Source: JASGIT01 sp047601665
Lineage (GTDB): Bacteria > Pseudomonadota > Gammaproteobacteria > Burkholderiales > Burkholderiaceae_C
Assembly: GCA_047601665.1 (NCBI GenBank)
Contig: JASGIT010000001.1
Location: forward strand, 1,116,001-1,180,000
Direction of reading: 5' to 3'
DNA: 64,000 bases
The position numbers and the translations under genes were made by a program. The notes beneath the pieces are model-generated. The model had not been told where the DNA came from. It saw nothing but the letters and a program-made list of their open reading frames with translations, and made no database searches. This document shows, one piece after another, positions 8,253 to 16,679 of this stretch. Position 1 is the stretch's first letter, and each line of letters opens with the position of its first letter.

Positions 8253-9842
8253 TTATTTGCGCAGCTTGAAGACGGAACTGAAGAAGCTGTAGAGCGCGTC
8301 GCCCGCGATCACGCCCCCGGCGAAGGAGCTCATCAGCCCCAGATGGCGGTCGCCGTAGAGGCGCTCCACCGTCACCCGCACCAGCAGGCCCGCGAGCACG
8401 GCCCAGCCCGCGAGCGGCGACAGGATCAACATGCCGGTGGACAGCAAGATGCCCAGTTGCCGCTTGGCCCCGCCGAAGAACTGCAACAGCGCGCCCGGAA
8501 TGGCCCAGAGCATCATCGTGAAGGCGATGTCGTGCGACGAGCCGGCCTTGATGGACGCGGCGTACACCTTGTCCACCGGCGGCACCAGGTTTTGCGAGAA
8601 GAAGGTGTTGTGGAACAGCAGCACGACCACGGCGGCGACGGCAAAGCCGACCATGGCCGACCAGAACTGCTGCTTGCGGCCCTGCAGTTCGGCCTCGCGG
8701 TCCTTACCCTCTCCGCGCAGCAGGTAGCCGGTTTTCAGGTCATAGCCCATGTCGGCAAAGGCCGGGCCGGTGGCGGCGGAGAAGCCCGCCAGCACCGCCA
8801 GCGCCGTGGGCGGAAAGCCGATCACGATGCCGATGGTCAGCGTGATCAACGCCACCGCGAACGCCGGGAACCAACCCGAGTGCATGGCGGCAATGCCGAC
8901 GATCAACTCGTGCGCATAGGCGGCGAAGGCGGCGTAGACGACGAACAGCGCCAACATGCCCGGCGACATGTCCGCAGCGTGCCCCGCCATGAGCGAGATG
9001 GCCAGCGCGATGACGAGGTAGATCACAAAGCCGCTGGTCAGGATGCGCCTGGCCTTGGACGCCGACACCTCCACCGGGCCATCCGCCGCCGCGGCCTGAC
9101 GGGCACGGGTGATTTCACGCGCCACCTGGAACAGCGCCACGATGCCTGCGCCGATCATGAGGCCGTGCGGGATGTAGGCTTTGGCGAGATCCACGCCGAT
9201 CAGCGGCACCGAGTAGCCGCGCACCAGCAGGCCCACGCCGAACATGCTCAGCGCCGCGAGGTTGCCCAGAAAGGCGGCGCCAAATGCCGACATGGGCACG
9301 CCCAGCAGCGCGCCGCCCACGCCCGTCGCCACGCCCAGCCCCAGGAAAGCCGCCTTGCGCCCGCCCTGGTCGCCCGCCCAGATGGCCTCGGCCGTGGCAA
9401 TGCCCGCGGGCCAGGCCCCGGTGGCCGGGAAGATCTTGCTGCCGAACAGGAAGTAGAGCAGCGCCCCGTCCACGAACATGGCTGCCACCGCGCCGATGAG
9501 CATGGGCGTGGCGAGTTCGGGCATTCCCATGGCGAACGGCACGCCCAGCGGAATCATCAGCGAGTTGGCCGCGCCGAAGGTGGCGGACGAGATGGCCGTC
9601 TGCACCAGGTTCTGCCGCTCCAGCACGCGAAAACGGCGCGTGACTTCGAGCGGGATGCGCGAGAACACGATGGCGATCAGCGCGCCAATGATGGACGTGT
9701 TGGCCGAGATGCCCAGCGACACGATCAACTGCATACCGATCATCGCGCCGAACACCGATAGCGCCACCGATACCAGCAAAAGCAATGGCTCGAAAAACCG
9801 CGTCTGCGCGGGCGGCTGTGCACCGCCGGCTCTTTGTTCCAT
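8253..9842 (-). CDS. OPT-family oligopeptide transporter
   Basis: A 529-residue, highly hydrophobic inner-membrane protein with roughly 12-16 membrane segments. The TFGAANSLMIPLGVPFAMGMPEL region and the gapped SKIFPATGAWPAGIATAEAIWAG segment are typical of OPT/YSL transporters, proton-coupled importers of short peptides or metal chelates. The start at 9842 is chosen because GAGGAG lies 7 nt upstream; an upstream in-frame start at 9965 has no such site and would add a non-conserved 41-residue lead. It is first in the run OPT, PLP enzyme, PepE, porin, DUF1177, and its promoter region carries a palindrome that may be the IclR operator. Confidence 0.88.
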   Translation of the reverse strand: MEQRAGGAQPPAQTRFFEPLLLLVSVALSVFGAMIGMQLIVSLGISANTSIIGALIAIVFSRIPLEVTRRFRVLERQNLVQTAISSATFGAANSLMIPLGVPFAMGMPELATPMLIGAVAAMFVDGALLYFLFGSKIFPATGAWPAGIATAEAIWAGDQGGRKAAFLGLGVATGVGGALLGVPMSAFGAAFLGNLAALSMFGVGLLVRGYSVPLIGVDLAKAYIPHGLMIGAGIVALFQVAREITRARQAAAADGPVEVSASKARRILTSGFVIYLVIALAISLMAGHAADMSPGMLALFVVYAAFAAYAHELIVGIAAMHSGWFPAFAVALITLTIGIVIGFPPTALAVLAGFSAATGPAFADMGYDLKTGYLLRGEGKDREAELQGRKQQFWSAMVGFAVAAVVVLLFHNTFFSQNLVPPVDKVYAASIKAGSSHDIAFTMMLWAIPGALLQFFGGAKRQLGILLSTGMLILSPLAGWAVLAGLLVRVTVERLYGDRHLGLMSSFAGGVIAGDALYSFFSSVFKLRK

Positions 9843-9893
9843 GTCTTTCTCCTCGTTGTGTGTGGATGGGAGTGAGGGGGCTTTCAAAATTTT

Positions 9894-9912
9894 TGTCTCT
9901 TTTATAGAGACA
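9894..9912. promoter_or_regulatory. Palindromic operator candidate upstream of the OPT cluster
   Basis: TGTCTCT-TTTAT-AGAGACA is a perfect 7-bp dyad with a 5-bp spacer, 52 nt upstream of the OPT start codon, in an AT-rich patch of otherwise GC-rich DNA. Read on the minus strand it contains TATAAA, a possible -10 element. Its place in front of the operon next to iclR makes it the best candidate for the binding site of that regulator. The rest of the 203-nt gap (9843-10045) shows nothing else recognisable. Confidence 0.5.
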
Positions 9913-10045
9913 CTGTATCTTGAAAATGTCGCAAAATGGTAGACGGTTGACCGCCAGGCCAACAATCAGGGTTTACACGGGGGATGTTGTGCGGGCGACA
10001 GGGTGCCCGCTCGGGCGCTCAGAGCGTGTTCACGCGCTCAGGGGT

Positions 10046-10789
10046 TCAGGGGTTCACGTAGCCAGTGACGTGTTCCAGGTTCTTGCTGGCCTGCAGCAAG
10101 GCGCTGATGAGTTCGGGCTGATCAGACTCGCCAAGGCGCTGCTGCGGCCCGGCGATGGAGACGGAGCCGACCACGGCCTGGTGGCTGGGCGACCACAGCG
10201 GCACGGCCAGGCCCGCCACGCCTGCGGCGGCTTCGCCATAGGTGTAGGCCCAGCCGTGCTGGCGCACTTCGTCCAGGCGCGGTTCCACGTCGGCACGCAC
10301 GGCTGCGGCGTCCTTGTGCTGCTGGTAGACCGCTTCGCGGAACGCGCTGGGCTGGAAGGCCAGGATCGCCTTGGCATGTGCGCCCGCCAGCAGCGGAAAA
10401 CGCTCGCCCAGTTCGATGGAAAAGCGCAGTTGGTGCTGGCTTTGCACCATGCCTATGCACAGGCCCTGGTGCCCGTCGAGCCAGGACAGGAACACGGTTT
10501 CACCGCACTGGCTCGCCAGTTGCTCCAGCACGGGGCGCACGATTTCTTCGGGCGTGAAAGTCTTGCGCACCACTTGCCCCAGCTCGAACAGGCGCAGGCC
10601 CAGCGAGTATTTGCTCGTCTCGGGGTGCTGGATGAGGTAGCCGTTCTCGGCAAAAGTGGCCAGCACCCGGTGGACTACCGCGTGGTGCACGCCGCTGTGC
10701 TTGGCGAGTTCGCGCACCCCCCAGGTGGACTGGCGCACGGTGAAGTAGGAGAGCAGCGCGAGGGCGCTGTCCAGGGTTTTGAGGGTCAT
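10046..10789 (-). CDS. IclR-family transcriptional regulator
   Basis: A 247-residue regulator with an N-terminal winged helix (TLKTLDSALALLSYF, VRELAKHSGVHHAVVHRVLATFAENGYL, residues 1-60) and a C-terminal effector-binding domain (GLAVPLWSPSHQAVVGSVSIAGP). IclR proteins control operons for the breakdown of small organic acids, aromatics or related compounds. It lies 203 nt upstream of the OPT operon in the same orientation, making it the likely local regulator. The start codon lies 5 nt beyond the topB stop and has no clear Shine-Dalgarno, so it could be translated from topB readthrough mRNA. Confidence 0.88.
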   Translation of the reverse strand: MTLKTLDSALALLSYFTVRQSTWGVRELAKHSGVHHAVVHRVLATFAENGYLIQHPETSKYSLGLRLFELGQVVRKTFTPEEIVRPVLEQLASQCGETVFLSWLDGHQGLCIGMVQSQHQLRFSIELGERFPLLAGAHAKAILAFQPSAFREAVYQQHKDAAAVRADVEPRLDEVRQHGWAYTYGEAAAGVAGLAVPLWSPSHQAVVGSVSIAGPQQRLGESDQPELISALLQASKNLEHVTGYVNP

Positions 10790-10794
10790 GCCGT

Positions 10795-13695
10795 CTAACC
10801 CAAATGCGGCCCCAGCAGCCCCGCCAGCTCGAACATGCCCGCGCTGTCCTTGCCGAACACGGCGCGCAGCTTGTCGTCCGCGACGATGGTGCGCTTGTCC
10901 TTGGGGTCTTGCAGGTTGTGTTCCTTGATGTAGACCCAGAGCTTTTTCACGGCCTCGGGGCGGGCGACGGGCTCGGGGCCGATCACGGCGGCCAGCGCGG
11001 CGCTGGGGGCCTTGCCCGCGGCGGTTTTCTTCGGCGCGGCGGCGGATTTGGAGGTTTTTTGGCCTCTAGCCTTTGTACCATCAGCGCTGGCAGCTCCTGT
11101 TTTGGTAGCAGCAGCGGTCTTGCGCGGCGGGTATTTGCTGCCGCCTTCGCGCGGCTCGAACTCGAAGTTGACCTTGCCTGCGGCCTTGTCCCAGGCCAGG
11201 AAGGCCTTGAACGGCCGGCGCGTACGCATGGAGACGAATTTGTCGAGCAGGTCGGTCTTACCGGTGGCGAGCAGCTTGCGCATCTGCTCGCGTTCTACGG
11301 GCTGTTGCAGGATGACCTGGCCGCTCTTGAAGGTGCAGCTTGGCGTGGCCTGCGCGGCGGTGGGCACGGCCTTGCTGCACACGTAGTTGCTGCCGTGCTC
11401 GTACACGGGCGCGCCGCAGATGGGGCAGGCGCCCAGGCTTTCCTGGGCGCTGAAGTCCACCAGCTCGCCGGATTCGCCTTCCTGCTCGTCGCCGAAGTCG
11501 AATTCGAGCTTGTAGTTGCCCGCCTCTTCGTCGCGCACGATGGCGACTTCGGCGGTGAAGGGCCAGCCCGCCTTGGAGCGGAAGCCTTCCAGCGGACCGA
11601 TGCGGCGGTCGCGCACCAGGGCTTCGGCCTCGGCGGTTTCAAAGGTGCGCCCGGCGGGCGATTTGGTGAACGAGAAGCCGCAGCCCTCGCCCGTGCCGTT
11701 GGCGCCGGTGCAGGCATAGCGGCGGTAGTTTTCCTTGACCACGCCACCGCAGTTGGGGCACGGCGCGGCCAGGGTGGCGTAGTCGCCGGGGATGGTGTCG
11801 CGGTCGTATTCCTTGGCCTTCTTGACCATGCGCTCGGTCATGGCGGCGATCTCTTGCATGAAGGCCGTGCGCGAGAGTTGGCCTTTTTCCATCTGCGCGA
11901 GCTTGTATTCCCACTCGCCGGTGAGTTCGGCCTTGCAGAGTTCTTCCACCTCCAGGCCGCGCAGCAGCGTCATCAGCTGGAACGCCTTGGCCGTGGGGAT
12001 GATCTCGCGGCCTTCGCGCAGCATGTACTTTTCGGTCAGCAGCCCTTCGATGATGGCGGCGCGGGTGGCGGGCGTCCCCAGCCCTTTTTCCTGCATGGCT
12101 TCGCGCAGTTCGTCGTCGTCGATCTGCTTGCCCGCGCTTTCCATCGCGCCGAGCAGCGTGGCTTCGGAGTAGCGGGCGGGCGGCTTGGTCTTGAGGCCCT
12201 TGGCGTTGACCTGCTCGGCCAGCGGCTGTTCGCCGGGCTGCACGGGCACGAGGTTTTGGCCCTTGTCGCCGTCCTTCGCGTCCTCGACTTCGCTCGCGGC
12301 CTCCTTGCCGTAGATGGCGAGCCAGCCGGGCTTGACCAGCACCTTGCCTTCGGTCTTGAACAAGTGTTGTTCGACCTTGCTGATGCGCGTGGTGACGAGG
12401 TACTCGGCGCTCGGGAAGAACACCGCCAGGAAGCGGCGCGCCACCAGGTCGTAGAGCTTCTGCTCGGCCTCGGACAGACCCGAGGGCGCCTGCAGCGTGG
12501 GGATGATGGCGAAGTGGTCGCTGACCTTGCTGTTGTCGAAGATGCGCTTGCTGGGCTTGACGTAGTTGCCGTCGAGCGCCTGCTGCGCGTAGGGCGCGAG
12601 GTGGCGCAGGGGGCTGCCCGCGAGCATGGCGAAGGTCTGGCGCGCCACGGGCAGGTAGTCCTCGGGCAGCGCGCGCGAGTCGGTACGCGGGTAGGTCAGC
12701 GCTTTGTGGCGCTCGTACAGGCTTTGCGCCAGGGCCAGCGTGGTCTTGGCGCTGAAGCCGAAGCGGCCGTTGGCCTCGCGCTGCAGGCTGGTCAGGTCGA
12801 ACAGCAGCGGGCTGGCCTGCGTGGTGGGCTTGCTTTCCTCGGTGACGGTGGCGGGCTTGCCGCGCACGGCGTCGGCAATCGCCTGCGCTTCGGCCTGGTT
12901 CCACAGGCGGTCGGCGCGGGCCTCGGGGTCGTCGCTCTTCTTCCACTGCGGGTTGAACCATTTGCCGGGGTACAGGCCCGCCTGCGCGGCGAAGTCGGCG
13001 TGGATTTCCCAGTAGTCGCGGCTCACGAACTTGCGGATTTTTTCCTCGCGCTCGACGACCAGCGACAGCGTGGGCGTCTGCACCCGGCCCACGGTGGTCA
13101 GGAAGAAGCCGCCGCCCTGCGAGTTGAACGCCGTCATGGCGCGCGTGCCGTTGATGCCGACCAGCCAGTCGGCCTCCGAGCGGCTGCGCGCGGCGCTGGC
13201 CAGGCCCTGCATCTGCTGATCGCTGCGCAGGTGCTCGAAGCCGTCGCGGATGGCCTGCGGCGTCATGCTCTGCAGCCACAGGCGCTGGATGGGCTTGCCG
13301 AGCCCGCCCTTCGCGCCGCCCGCGTACTGCTCGATCAGGCGGAAGATCAGTTCGCCCTCGCGGCCCGCGTCGCAGGCGTTCACCAGCGCCGTCACGTCCT
13401 TGCGCTTGGCCTGCTTGACCACGGCGTTCAGGCGGGTCTTGGTTTTATCGACCGGCTTCAGGTCGAAATGCGGCGGAATCACGGGTAGGTGCGCGAAGCT
13501 CCACTTGCCGCGCTTCACGTCGAATTCCTCGGGCGCCTGGATTTCCACTAGGTGGCCCACGGCGCTGGTCACCACGTAGCGCTCGTTCTCGAAATGGTCT
13601 TCGTGCTTGTCGAACTTGCCGGCCACGGGCGTGAGCGCACGCACGATGTCTTGCGCCACGGAGGGCTTCTCGGCAATCACCAGGGTTTTTGTCAT
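10795..13695 (-). CDS. topB: DNA topoisomerase III with C-terminal SWIB domain
   Basis: A 966-residue type IA topoisomerase that relaxes and decatenates DNA. The TOPRIM domain opens with TLVIAEKPSVAQDIVRAL and carries the acidic NACDAGREGELIFRL triad. The active-site Tyr is near residue 335 in LTYPRTDSR. Two zinc-ribbon remnants follow (CPNCGGVV...C...C and CPICGAPV...YVC). After a Lys/Ala/Thr-rich linker (about 840-897), residues 898-966 (KKLWVYIKEHNLQDPKDKR, DDKLRAVFGKDSAGMFELAGLLGPHL) form a SWIB/MDM2-like domain, rare in bacteria and best known from chlamydial topoisomerase fusions. A copy of the window's palindromic repeat lies inside the linker coding sequence. Confidence 0.95.
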   Translation of the reverse strand: MTKTLVIAEKPSVAQDIVRALTPVAGKFDKHEDHFENERYVVTSAVGHLVEIQAPEEFDVKRGKWSFAHLPVIPPHFDLKPVDKTKTRLNAVVKQAKRKDVTALVNACDAGREGELIFRLIEQYAGGAKGGLGKPIQRLWLQSMTPQAIRDGFEHLRSDQQMQGLASAARSRSEADWLVGINGTRAMTAFNSQGGGFFLTTVGRVQTPTLSLVVEREEKIRKFVSRDYWEIHADFAAQAGLYPGKWFNPQWKKSDDPEARADRLWNQAEAQAIADAVRGKPATVTEESKPTTQASPLLFDLTSLQREANGRFGFSAKTTLALAQSLYERHKALTYPRTDSRALPEDYLPVARQTFAMLAGSPLRHLAPYAQQALDGNYVKPSKRIFDNSKVSDHFAIIPTLQAPSGLSEAEQKLYDLVARRFLAVFFPSAEYLVTTRISKVEQHLFKTEGKVLVKPGWLAIYGKEAASEVEDAKDGDKGQNLVPVQPGEQPLAEQVNAKGLKTKPPARYSEATLLGAMESAGKQIDDDELREAMQEKGLGTPATRAAIIEGLLTEKYMLREGREIIPTAKAFQLMTLLRGLEVEELCKAELTGEWEYKLAQMEKGQLSRTAFMQEIAAMTERMVKKAKEYDRDTIPGDYATLAAPCPNCGGVVKENYRRYACTGANGTGEGCGFSFTKSPAGRTFETAEAEALVRDRRIGPLEGFRSKAGWPFTAEVAIVRDEEAGNYKLEFDFGDEQEGESGELVDFSAQESLGACPICGAPVYEHGSNYVCSKAVPTAAQATPSCTFKSGQVILQQPVEREQMRKLLATGKTDLLDKFVSMRTRRPFKAFLAWDKAAGKVNFEFEPREGGSKYPPRKTAAATKTGAASADGTKARGQKTSKSAAAPKKTAAGKAPSAALAAVIGPEPVARPEAVKKLWVYIKEHNLQDPKDKRTIVADDKLRAVFGKDSAGMFELAGLLGPHLG
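11054..11114 (+). repeat. AGCGCT palindromic repeat, copy A (inside topB)
   Basis: GGCCTCTAGC...CAGCGCTGGCAGCTCC and a GTAGCA tail match the repeat family found between genes elsewhere in the window, but the left AGCGCTT arm is degraded. It lies antisense within topB, encoding about residues 861-881 (KTGAASADGTKARGQK) of the linker before the SWIB domain, without breaking the frame. Confidence 0.65.
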
Positions 13696-13779
13696 TCGCT
13701 TACGTCTCTACAATTCGGGGGCTCTCGCGCACACACGCGCACGCGCCTGTGCCTATTCAACTTAACAGAAGTTTTCGAC

Positions 13780-14274
13780 ATGTCCCGCTCCAGCCCTTCC
13801 GCCCGCCGCATCCAGGTACGGCGCTCGGGCGTGCACGGCAAGGGTGTGTTCGCCGTGCAAGACATTGCCGAGGGCGAGGTGCTGATCGAGTACACGGGCG
13901 AGGTCATCACCTGGCAAGAGGCGCAGGACCGCCACCCGCACGACCCGAGCCAGCCCAACCACACGTTCTACTTCCACGTCGATGAAGACCGCGTGATCGA
14001 CGCAAAGTTCGGCGGCAATTCCGCGCGCTGGATCAACCACAGCTGCGACCCCAACTGCTATGCCGACGAGCGCGGCGGGCGCATCTTCATCACCGCGCTG
14101 CGCAACATCGCGGCGGGCGAAGAGCTGAACTACGACTACGGCCTCATCATCGAAGAGCGCTACACCAGGAAGCTCAAGGCCGAATACCCCTGCTGGTGCG
14201 GCAGCAAGAACTGCCGCGGCACCCTGCTCGCGCCCAAGCGCGGCTGGGCGCCGCCCCACCCCGACCACCGATGA
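13780..14274 (+). CDS. SET-domain lysine methyltransferase-like protein
   Basis: A 164-residue protein that is nearly all SET domain: GVHGKGVFAVQDIAEGEVLIEYTGE (SET-N), the NHSCDPNC motif that forms the SAM-binding pseudoknot, and EELNYDYG. It ends with a post-SET zinc site, CWCGSKNC (CxCx4C), that pairs with the motif cysteine. These features define protein-lysine methyltransferases; in bacteria the targets are mostly unknown. The start at 13780 is preceded by the topB divergent promoter region, which has an alternating purine-pyrimidine stretch (13726-13750). The stop overlaps the birA start as ATGA. Confidence 0.88.
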   Translation: MSRSSPSARRIQVRRSGVHGKGVFAVQDIAEGEVLIEYTGEVITWQEAQDRHPHDPSQPNHTFYFHVDEDRVIDAKFGGNSARWINHSCDPNCYADERGGRIFITALRNIAAGEELNYDYGLIIEERYTRKLKAEYPCWCGSKNCRGTLLAPKRGWAPPHPDHR

Positions 14275-15053
14275 CACCACCGCTGCGCTGGCCCTCCGAG
14301 GCCCTCTGGGAATCGCTCGCCCCCCACCTGCCGGGCTTCAGCGTGGAGGTGCTGCCCTCCATCGACTCCACCAACACCGAGCTGATGCGCCGCGCCCGCG
14401 CGGGCCAGGCCGAGCCGGTGCTGCTGGTGGCCGAGCAGCAGACGGCGGGGCGCGGGCGCATGGGGCGGCCCTGGCACACCGGCACGGGCGACGCGCTCAC
14501 GTTTTCGCTGGGCCTGCCGCTCGCGCCGCGCGACTGGTCGGGCCTGTCGCTGGCCGTGGGCCTGGCCGTGGCCGACGGGCTGGAGCCGGGCGGCGACGCC
14601 ATCGGCATCAAGTGGCCCAACGATTTGTGGATGGACGGCGCACGCAAACTCTGCGGCATCCTCATCGAGACGGCGAGCCTGCCCCAGGCCAGCACGGTGC
14701 GCTACGTGGTGATCGGCGTGGGCCTCAACATCCGCCCGCGCGTGGCGGAAGGCCTGTCCACCCCGCCCGCCTGCCTGCAGGAGCTGCACCCCGCCATCGA
14801 AGCGCCCGACGCCCTGGCGCGCGTGGCCGCGCCCATCGCCCACGCGGTGCTGGAGTTCGCGGCCACGGGCTTCGCGCCGCTGGCCCCGCGCTTTGCCCGG
14901 CGCGACCTGCTGCGCGGCCGGAACGTCAACCTCAGCGACGGCCGCTCGGGCCGCTGCCTGGGCGTGGCCGAGGACGGCGCACTGCGCGTGCAGACCGCCA
15001 CCGGCCTCGAATCCATCACCAGCGCCGAAGTCAGCGTGCGCCCGGCGGACTGA
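14271..15053 (+). CDS. birA: Biotin-[acetyl-CoA-carboxylase] ligase
   Basis: A 260-residue monofunctional biotin-protein ligase. The ATP/biotin loop GRGRMGRPW, the IKWPNDLW segment and KLCGILIE with its catalytic Lys are all present, followed by a small C-terminal SH3-like domain (GRSGRCLGVAEDGALRVQT). The N-terminal winged helix of E. coli BirA is absent, so it should biotinylate BCCP but not repress biotin genes directly. The ATG overlaps the SET gene stop (ATGA); a GTG further upstream (14196) lies within the SET gene and is disfavoured. Confidence 0.92.
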   Translation: MTPPLRWPSEALWESLAPHLPGFSVEVLPSIDSTNTELMRRARAGQAEPVLLVAEQQTAGRGRMGRPWHTGTGDALTFSLGLPLAPRDWSGLSLAVGLAVADGLEPGGDAIGIKWPNDLWMDGARKLCGILIETASLPQASTVRYVVIGVGLNIRPRVAEGLSTPPACLQELHPAIEAPDALARVAAPIAHAVLEFAATGFAPLAPRFARRDLLRGRNVNLSDGRSGRCLGVAEDGALRVQTATGLESITSAEVSVRPAD

Positions 15054-15055
15054 CC

Positions 15056-15748
15056 GTGCTGCGCATCGCCGTCCTCGTCCTGTTCCTCGCCAACGCGGGC
15101 TATTTCGCCTGGACGCATGGCTGGCTGGGCGCGGCGCAAAAGCAGACCGAGCCCGAGCGCCTGGAGCAGCAGATCCACCCCGAGGCGCTGCAGGTGCTCC
15201 CGCCGCCCGCGCCCGCGGCATCCGCCCCCGCCCCCGCCCCCGCCCCCGCCCCCGTCCCCGCCTCCGCGCCGGCAGCGGCCCCTCCCGCGCCTGCCGCCGC
15301 GCCCACGGAATGCCTGCAGGCCGGCCCCTTCGACGAACGCCAGGCCGAGACCCTGCGCAGCGCCGCTGCCGCCCTGCCCAGGGACGCCTGGACGCTGGCC
15401 AGCACCGTCCAGGGCGGCCGCTGGATGGTCTACATCGGCCGCCTGGCCGACGCCGAGGCCGTGGAGAAGAAACGCGCCGAGCTGCGCGCGCGCAGCGTGG
15501 CCTACGACCGCCCCGGCGCGGCCTTCGAGCCCGGCCTGTCGCTGGGCCGCTATTCGTCCGAGGAGGCTGCCCGGCGCGCGCTGGCCGACCTGGGCAAGCA
15601 GGGTGTGCGCACCGCCCACGTGGTGCTGGACCGGCCCGAGACCAGGACCTACACGCTGCGCCTGCCCGCCGTGGACGGCGCGCTCAGGCCGCAGTTGGGG
15701 GCGCTGAAACCCGCGCTCGCAGGCAAGCCGCTGCACGCCTGCAACTGA
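15056..15748 (+). CDS. SPOR-domain membrane protein
   Basis: A 230-residue protein with GTG start 2 nt after birA. Residues 1-20 form one N-terminal membrane anchor (LRIAVLVLFLANAGYFAWT), followed by a Pro/Ala-rich linker and a C-terminal SPOR domain (LQAGPF...RWMVYIGRLADAEA, SLGRYSSEEAARRALADLGKQGVRTAHVV). SPOR domains bind denuded glycan strands at the division septum. The linker is encoded by a GCCCCC hexanucleotide run (15224-15253), which could change length by slippage in frame. It probably has an envelope or division role; the exact function is not known. Confidence 0.8.
   Translation: MLRIAVLVLFLANAGYFAWTHGWLGAAQKQTEPERLEQQIHPEALQVLPPPAPAASAPAPAPAPAPVPASAPAAAPPAPAAAPTECLQAGPFDERQAETLRSAAAALPRDAWTLASTVQGGRWMVYIGRLADAEAVEKKRAELRARSVAYDRPGAAFEPGLSLGRYSSEEAARRALADLGKQGVRTAHVVLDRPETRTYTLRLPAVDGALRPQLGALKPALAGKPLHACN
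15224..15253 (+). repeat. GCCCCC hexanucleotide tandem repeat
   Basis: Five perfect GCCCCC units followed by degenerate ones, coding for Ala-Pro in the linker of the SPOR protein. Length change by whole units keeps the reading frame. Confidence 0.8.
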
Positions 15749-15803
15749 CTCCGGGCGGACGGAAGACCGGCATCGTCTATATTGCTCCCCGAGGAGCAAC
15801 AGG

Positions 15804-16679
15804 ATGTATCGCTGGTCATTCACCGCCCGCACCGTTGGCGCATGTCTTGCGCTGGCGCTGCTGTTGCTGGGCAGCGCGGGCGCGGCGGCGCAGGCCCGGA
15901 CGCTGCGGTACTTTCCCGCCGGCCCCATCTACGAATACCGCTGGAAGCTGCTGGAGCTGGCGCTGGAGCGCGCGCCCAAGGCCAGCGGCGCCGCATACCG
16001 GCTGGAGCCCTACGGCGAGGACGTCTCCCAGAACCGGGGCGTCAGCCTGCTGCAGTCCGGCGCCATCCAGGTCATCGCGCTGGGCACCAACCGCGAACGC
16101 GAGGCCGCCATGCTGCCGATCAAGATCGACATCCTGCGCGGCATCATCGGCTACCGCGTCTGCATCATCGACGCCGCCGACCAGGAGCGGATCGCGCGCA
16201 TGAACGACACGGCGTTCCGCGAGCAGCTGACCTTCGGCCTCAACAGCCAGTGGGCCGACCTGACCGTCATGCGCGCCAACGGCTACACCGTGATGACCAC
16301 CACGGACTACGAGCGCCTGTTCGGCATGTTGGCCGCCCACCGCTTCGACGCCCTGCCGCGCGGCCTGAACGAGGCGGAGCTCGAACTCGGCGAGCGGCGC
16401 GCGGCCTACCCGCAGCTTGCCATCGAGAAGACCCGGGCGCTGTTCTTTCCCTACCCCGTCTATTTCTGGGTGAACAAGGAGGACGCGCCGCTGGCCCGGC
16501 GCATCGAGCAGGGCCTGCGCGCGGCCCTGGCCGACGGCTCGTTCCGGCGGCTATTCGAGACCTACCACGCCTCCGCCATCGCGGCCATGGCGAAAGAAAA
16601 GCGCCGGGTCGTCCGCCTGGACAACCCCGTGCTGCCCCCAGGCACGGCGCAGGTCGATACCAGCTGGTGGTGGCGGTGA
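15804..16679 (+). CDS. Periplasmic solute-binding-like protein of a sensor operon
   Basis: A 291-residue exported protein with a signal peptide over residues 1-30 (cleavage near GAAAQA). The body (LLELALERAP, EPYGEDVSQNRGVSLLQSGAIQVIALGTNRERE, YERLFGMLAAHRFDALPRG, VYFWVNKEDAPLARRIEQGLRAAL) has the shape of type 3 extracellular solute-binding proteins. There is no transporter next to it. Its stop overlaps the start of a hybrid histidine kinase (GTGA), so it most likely presents a ligand to that kinase, as separate or fused Venus-flytrap domains do in BvgS-like systems. The ligand is unknown. The SD GAGGAG lies 8 nt upstream of the start. Confidence 0.75.
   Translation: MYRWSFTARTVGACLALALLLLGSAGAAAQARTLRYFPAGPIYEYRWKLLELALERAPKASGAAYRLEPYGEDVSQNRGVSLLQSGAIQVIALGTNREREAAMLPIKIDILRGIIGYRVCIIDAADQERIARMNDTAFREQLTFGLNSQWADLTVMRANGYTVMTTTDYERLFGMLAAHRFDALPRGLNEAELELGERRAAYPQLAIEKTRALFFPYPVYFWVNKEDAPLARRIEQGLRAALADGSFRRLFETYHASAIAAMAKEKRRVVRLDNPVLPPGTAQVDTSWWWR

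Noticed and set aside
5095..8292. A 1065-codon open frame on the + strand opposite the DUF1177, porin, pepE and PLP genes
   Set aside because: It is antisense to four genes with clear family motifs; its composition (Ala/Arg/His/Gly/Val repeats) is what a GC-rich shadow frame gives, and it has no domain.
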